From Sphingobacterium sp. UGAL515B_05 (GTDB lineage Bacteria; Bacteroidota; Bacteroidia; Sphingobacteriales; Sphingobacteriaceae): 64,000 nt of DNA. Below, piece after piece: positions 62,108 through 64,000 of this stretch. The DNA lies in assembly GCF_033097525.1 (NCBI RefSeq), contig NZ_CP109907.1, positions 2,728,001 to 2,792,000 on the forward strand. Direction: 5' to 3'. Position numbers and translations under genes: made by a program. The notes beneath the pieces are model-generated. The model was given only the letters and a program-made list of their open reading frames with translations. It did no database searches and had not been told where the DNA came from. How positions within the stretch are numbered: the stretch's first letter is position 1; each line of letters opens with the position of its first letter.

Positions 62108-62153
62108 ATCACAAAAAGGGAGCTGCGTGAAGTGCAGCTCCCTTTTTTGTGAT
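62108..62153. terminator. Strong bidirectional terminator between folC and asparaginase
   Basis: The left arm (62108-62126, ending GGGAGCTGC) and right arm (62134-62153, starting GCAGCTCCC) are reverse complements over 19 positions apart from one extra T. A-tract and T-tract lie on the two sides. Confidence 0.92.
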
Positions 62154-62169
62154 TTTGTGCCGTTGGTCA

Positions 62170-63189
62170 TTAGTCATTGATCGTCAATTCACCACGGATA
62201 TCCTTTTCAATCCAATAAGCGACTTCTTTTTGATCTTCTAACTCGCCTTGAAGATACATTAATTTGGTTACTGCCGCTTCGAATGTAAGGTCGTAGCCAT
62301 TGAGCACGCCGATGGATTTAAGTCCTTGTGAAGTCTCATAGCGACCTAATTCAACAGAGCCTACTTTACATTGCGAAATGTTGAGGATATTTTTACCTTG
62401 TTCAATTGCTTCTTTCAATAGATCCAGAAACCAAGTGTCGGTGGTGGTATTGCCTGACCCAAATGTTTCCATCACAATGGAACGGACATCGGAGTCTAAG
62501 ACGGCTTTGATCGTTTGTGCAGAAATTCCGGGGAATAATTTCAATACCGCAACGCGATTGTCCAGTTTGGTATGTAGGATAAATTCTTTATCAATATTAT
62601 TTAATAAAGCATCTGTATTATATTTGAGGTGAATACCTGCTTCAACCAATACGGGATAGTTTGGCGATCTAAAGGCCTCAAATTTGGCCGAATTATATTT
62701 AAATGAGCGATTGCCACGGAATAATTTATTGTCGAAAAGAATGCATACCTCTTGTATGATAGATACGCCATCTTGTTTTGCTGAAGCAATTTCAAGGGCT
62801 GTCATCATATTTTCCCGCGCATCCGTTCGGATCTCTCCGATAGGCAGCTGAGAGCCAGATAAAATGACCGGTTTTTGGAGTCCCTCCAACATAAAGCTCA
62901 ATACTGATGCTGTAAAAGCCATTGTATCGGAACCATGCAGAATAACAAAACCGTCGTAATCTGCATAGTTATCCTTAATAATTTGTGCCATTTCAATCCA
63001 TATCTCGGGCTTCATGTTGGATGAATCGATAATGGGTTCGAAAGAGTGCACGGTCAGCTTATAGTCTAAGCGACTTAAATCAGGGAGATTACGTTTGATC
63101 AATTCAAAGTCGAAAGGAACGAATGTTCCTGTTTCATCTTTAACCATTCCAATGGTCCCACCTGTGTAGATAATAAAGATATTATGCAT
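62170..63189 (-). CDS. ansA: Type I (cytoplasmic) L-asparaginase
   Basis: This is a 339-residue enzyme that hydrolyses asparagine to aspartate and ammonia. The first catalytic threonine is in IFIIYTGGTIGMVKDE (TGGTIG, Thr12). The second catalytic motif is FVILHGSDTMAFTASVLSFM (HGSDTM, with Thr and Asp, and a downstream Lys in PVILSGSQLPIGE). No signal peptide is present, so it is the cytoplasmic type I form. The C-terminal domain has RSIVMETFGSGNTTTD, an allosteric-type region in this class. It is 12 bases from the TatD gene and in the same direction, so the two are probably co-transcribed. Aspartate from it could feed pyrimidine synthesis. Confidence 0.95.
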   Translation of the reverse strand: MHNIFIIYTGGTIGMVKDETGTFVPFDFELIKRNLPDLSRLDYKLTVHSFEPIIDSSNMKPEIWIEMAQIIKDNYADYDGFVILHGSDTMAFTASVLSFMLEGLQKPVILSGSQLPIGEIRTDARENMMTALEIASAKQDGVSIIQEVCILFDNKLFRGNRSFKYNSAKFEAFRSPNYPVLVEAGIHLKYNTDALLNNIDKEFILHTKLDNRVAVLKLFPGISAQTIKAVLDSDVRSIVMETFGSGNTTTDTWFLDLLKEAIEQGKNILNISQCKVGSVELGRYETSQGLKSIGVLNGYDLTFEAAVTKLMYLQGELEDQKEVAYWIEKDIRGELTIND

Positions 63190-63201
63190 TGAGTTTTGAA
63201 A

Positions 63202-63969
63202 TTATATACCAAATATACGTTTTGAATTTTCTGTTGTGATTTCGGCTACCTTCTCGACGGAGATCTGGTGAAGGTCAGCTACTTTTTGTGCGACGTAAAC
63301 CAAATAGCTACTTTCATTTTCTTTACCGCGAAAGGGGACAGGAGCCAAATAAGGTGCATCTGTTTCCAGAACAATATGTTTTAAATCGATTTCTTTGACC
63401 ACCTGATCTAAGCCCGCTTTTTTAAAGGTAACGACTCCGCCAATACCAAGCGCGAAACCTAAATCGATAGCCTGTTGGGCCTGCTCCAGGGAACCGGTAA
63501 AGCAGTGCAGAACGCCAAATAATTTGTCGTCGTGAAGTTCTTCCAATAATTCGAACAGTTCAGTGAAGGCTTCCCGGCAGTGGATATCGATCGGTAAATT
63601 TAATTCCTTAGCCCATTGAACCTGAGTTCGAAAGGCGTCTTTTTGAATTTCAAGTGTGCTTTTATCCCAATAAAGATCCAGTCCGATTTCACCTATGGCA
63701 TGGACTTTGTGTGTTTCCAAGCTCTTTCGGATGGTTTCTAACTCTTCCACATAGTTTTCTTTTACATCGCATGGATGTAATCCAAGCATGGGAAAACAAT
63801 GTTCTGGATAAGCTGCTACGGTATCAAATACAGGTTTTATGGAAGCGCTATTCACATTCGGCAAAAAAAGACGTTGGATGCCATTATCAAAGCAACGTTG
63901 TAGATGTTCTTGCAGTTTTTCGGTTCCTGCATGGTAATAAATGTGTGTATGTGTATCTGTAAGCAACAT
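63202..63969 (-). CDS. TatD-family metal-dependent hydrolase (DNase-like)
   Basis: This is a 255-residue TIM-barrel amidohydrolase. Metal ligands are in LLTDTHTHIYYHAG (His-x-His at about residues 7-9), IGEIGLDLYWDKS (Glu), LPIDIHCREAFTEL (His), FGVLHCFTGSLEQA (His) and VLETDAPYLAPVPFRGK (Asp of the TDxPYLxP motif). Family members are 3'-5' exonucleases or deoxyribonucleases that act in DNA quality control; substrate here is inferred. The stop is 12 bases before the asparaginase start, in one leftward operon. The start lies 31 bases from the window end, so the promoter may be outside. Confidence 0.93.
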   Translation of the reverse strand: MLLTDTHTHIYYHAGTEKLQEHLQRCFDNGIQRLFLPNVNSASIKPVFDTVAAYPEHCFPMLGLHPCDVKENYVEELETIRKSLETHKVHAIGEIGLDLYWDKSTLEIQKDAFRTQVQWAKELNLPIDIHCREAFTELFELLEELHDDKLFGVLHCFTGSLEQAQQAIDLGFALGIGGVVTFKKAGLDQVVKEIDLKHIVLETDAPYLAPVPFRGKENESSYLVYVAQKVADLHQISVEKVAEITTENSKRIFGI

Positions 63970-64000
63970 AGTTTTCTGCGTGGAGGCAGCGGGCTAGGGT

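Overview
This window is about 64 kb of chromosome from a Bacteroidota bacterium, most likely of the family Sphingobacteriaceae (Sphingobacterium or a close relative). That placement is an inference from gene content, since no rRNA is present. The supporting traits are a TonB-dependent receptor paired with a DUF4249 lipoprotein, DUF5686, DUF4254 and DUF2723 proteins, a CCDC81-type HU plus SPOR protein, a BlaI/M56 pair whose sensor carries TonB-plug-like repeats, AT-rich DNA, weak Shine-Dalgarno sequences, and promoters of the Bacteroidota TAnnTTTG type.

Layout. 1-8.3 kb: the 3' end of a TonB-dependent receptor with its DUF4249 lipoprotein, then a VirJ/AcvB-like hydrolase, a DUF5686 outer-membrane protein and an MprF-type aminoacyl-phosphatidylglycerol synthase/flippase. 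A SixA-like phosphatase follows at 8.5-9.0 kb. 9.3-24.6 kb: a surface-glycan locus with a propeller-like lipoprotein, eleven putative glycosyltransferases (GT2, GT4, GT9, GT32, GT90 and three related CgeB-like proteins) and a DUF4254 protein. No polymerase, flippase or ABC exporter is present, so it looks like an LPS core or lipooligosaccharide locus. 24.8-26.2 kb: a MACPF (perforin-fold) lipoprotein with its own promoter, followed by a decayed IS1182-type transposase.

26.9-34.6 kb: nuoH-N, the membrane-arm part of complex I, transcribed leftward, then citrate synthase (34.8-36.1 kb). 36.3-39.0 kb: a leftward operon of a zinc-ribbon membrane protein, an SPFH/SHOCT protein and a small membrane protein, resembling the YdjG/YdjI modules of Bacillus. 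39.3-42.0 kb: a BlaI-type repressor and M56 sensor-protease pair with a palindromic candidate operator. 42.1-44.8 kb: pth, rplY and prs, with a 520-base gap between rplY and prs that holds an 11-bp GC-rich tandem repeat. Two identical tRNA-Gln(UUG) genes follow.

45.6-52.1 kb: a DUF2723 membrane protein, an APC permease, pyrR and pyrB. 52.4-62.1 kb: one long rightward series of a large TPR protein, an outer-membrane beta-barrel, a CCDC81-HU/SPOR protein, an ExbB/TolQ-ExbD/TolR-TonB/TolA-like energising system and folC. The window ends with a leftward type I asparaginase and a TatD-family hydrolase.

The most interesting point is the MACPF lipoprotein beside the surface-glycan glycosyltransferases. 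This matches the known arrangement of Bacteroidales secreted antimicrobial proteins (BSAPs), some of which target LPS glycans and are encoded next to LPS genes that confer immunity. Other points of interest are the VirJ/MprF association, a 17-base motif repeated in separate intergenic regions, the 11-bp repeat array, and the TPR-barrel-SPOR-Tol-like module.
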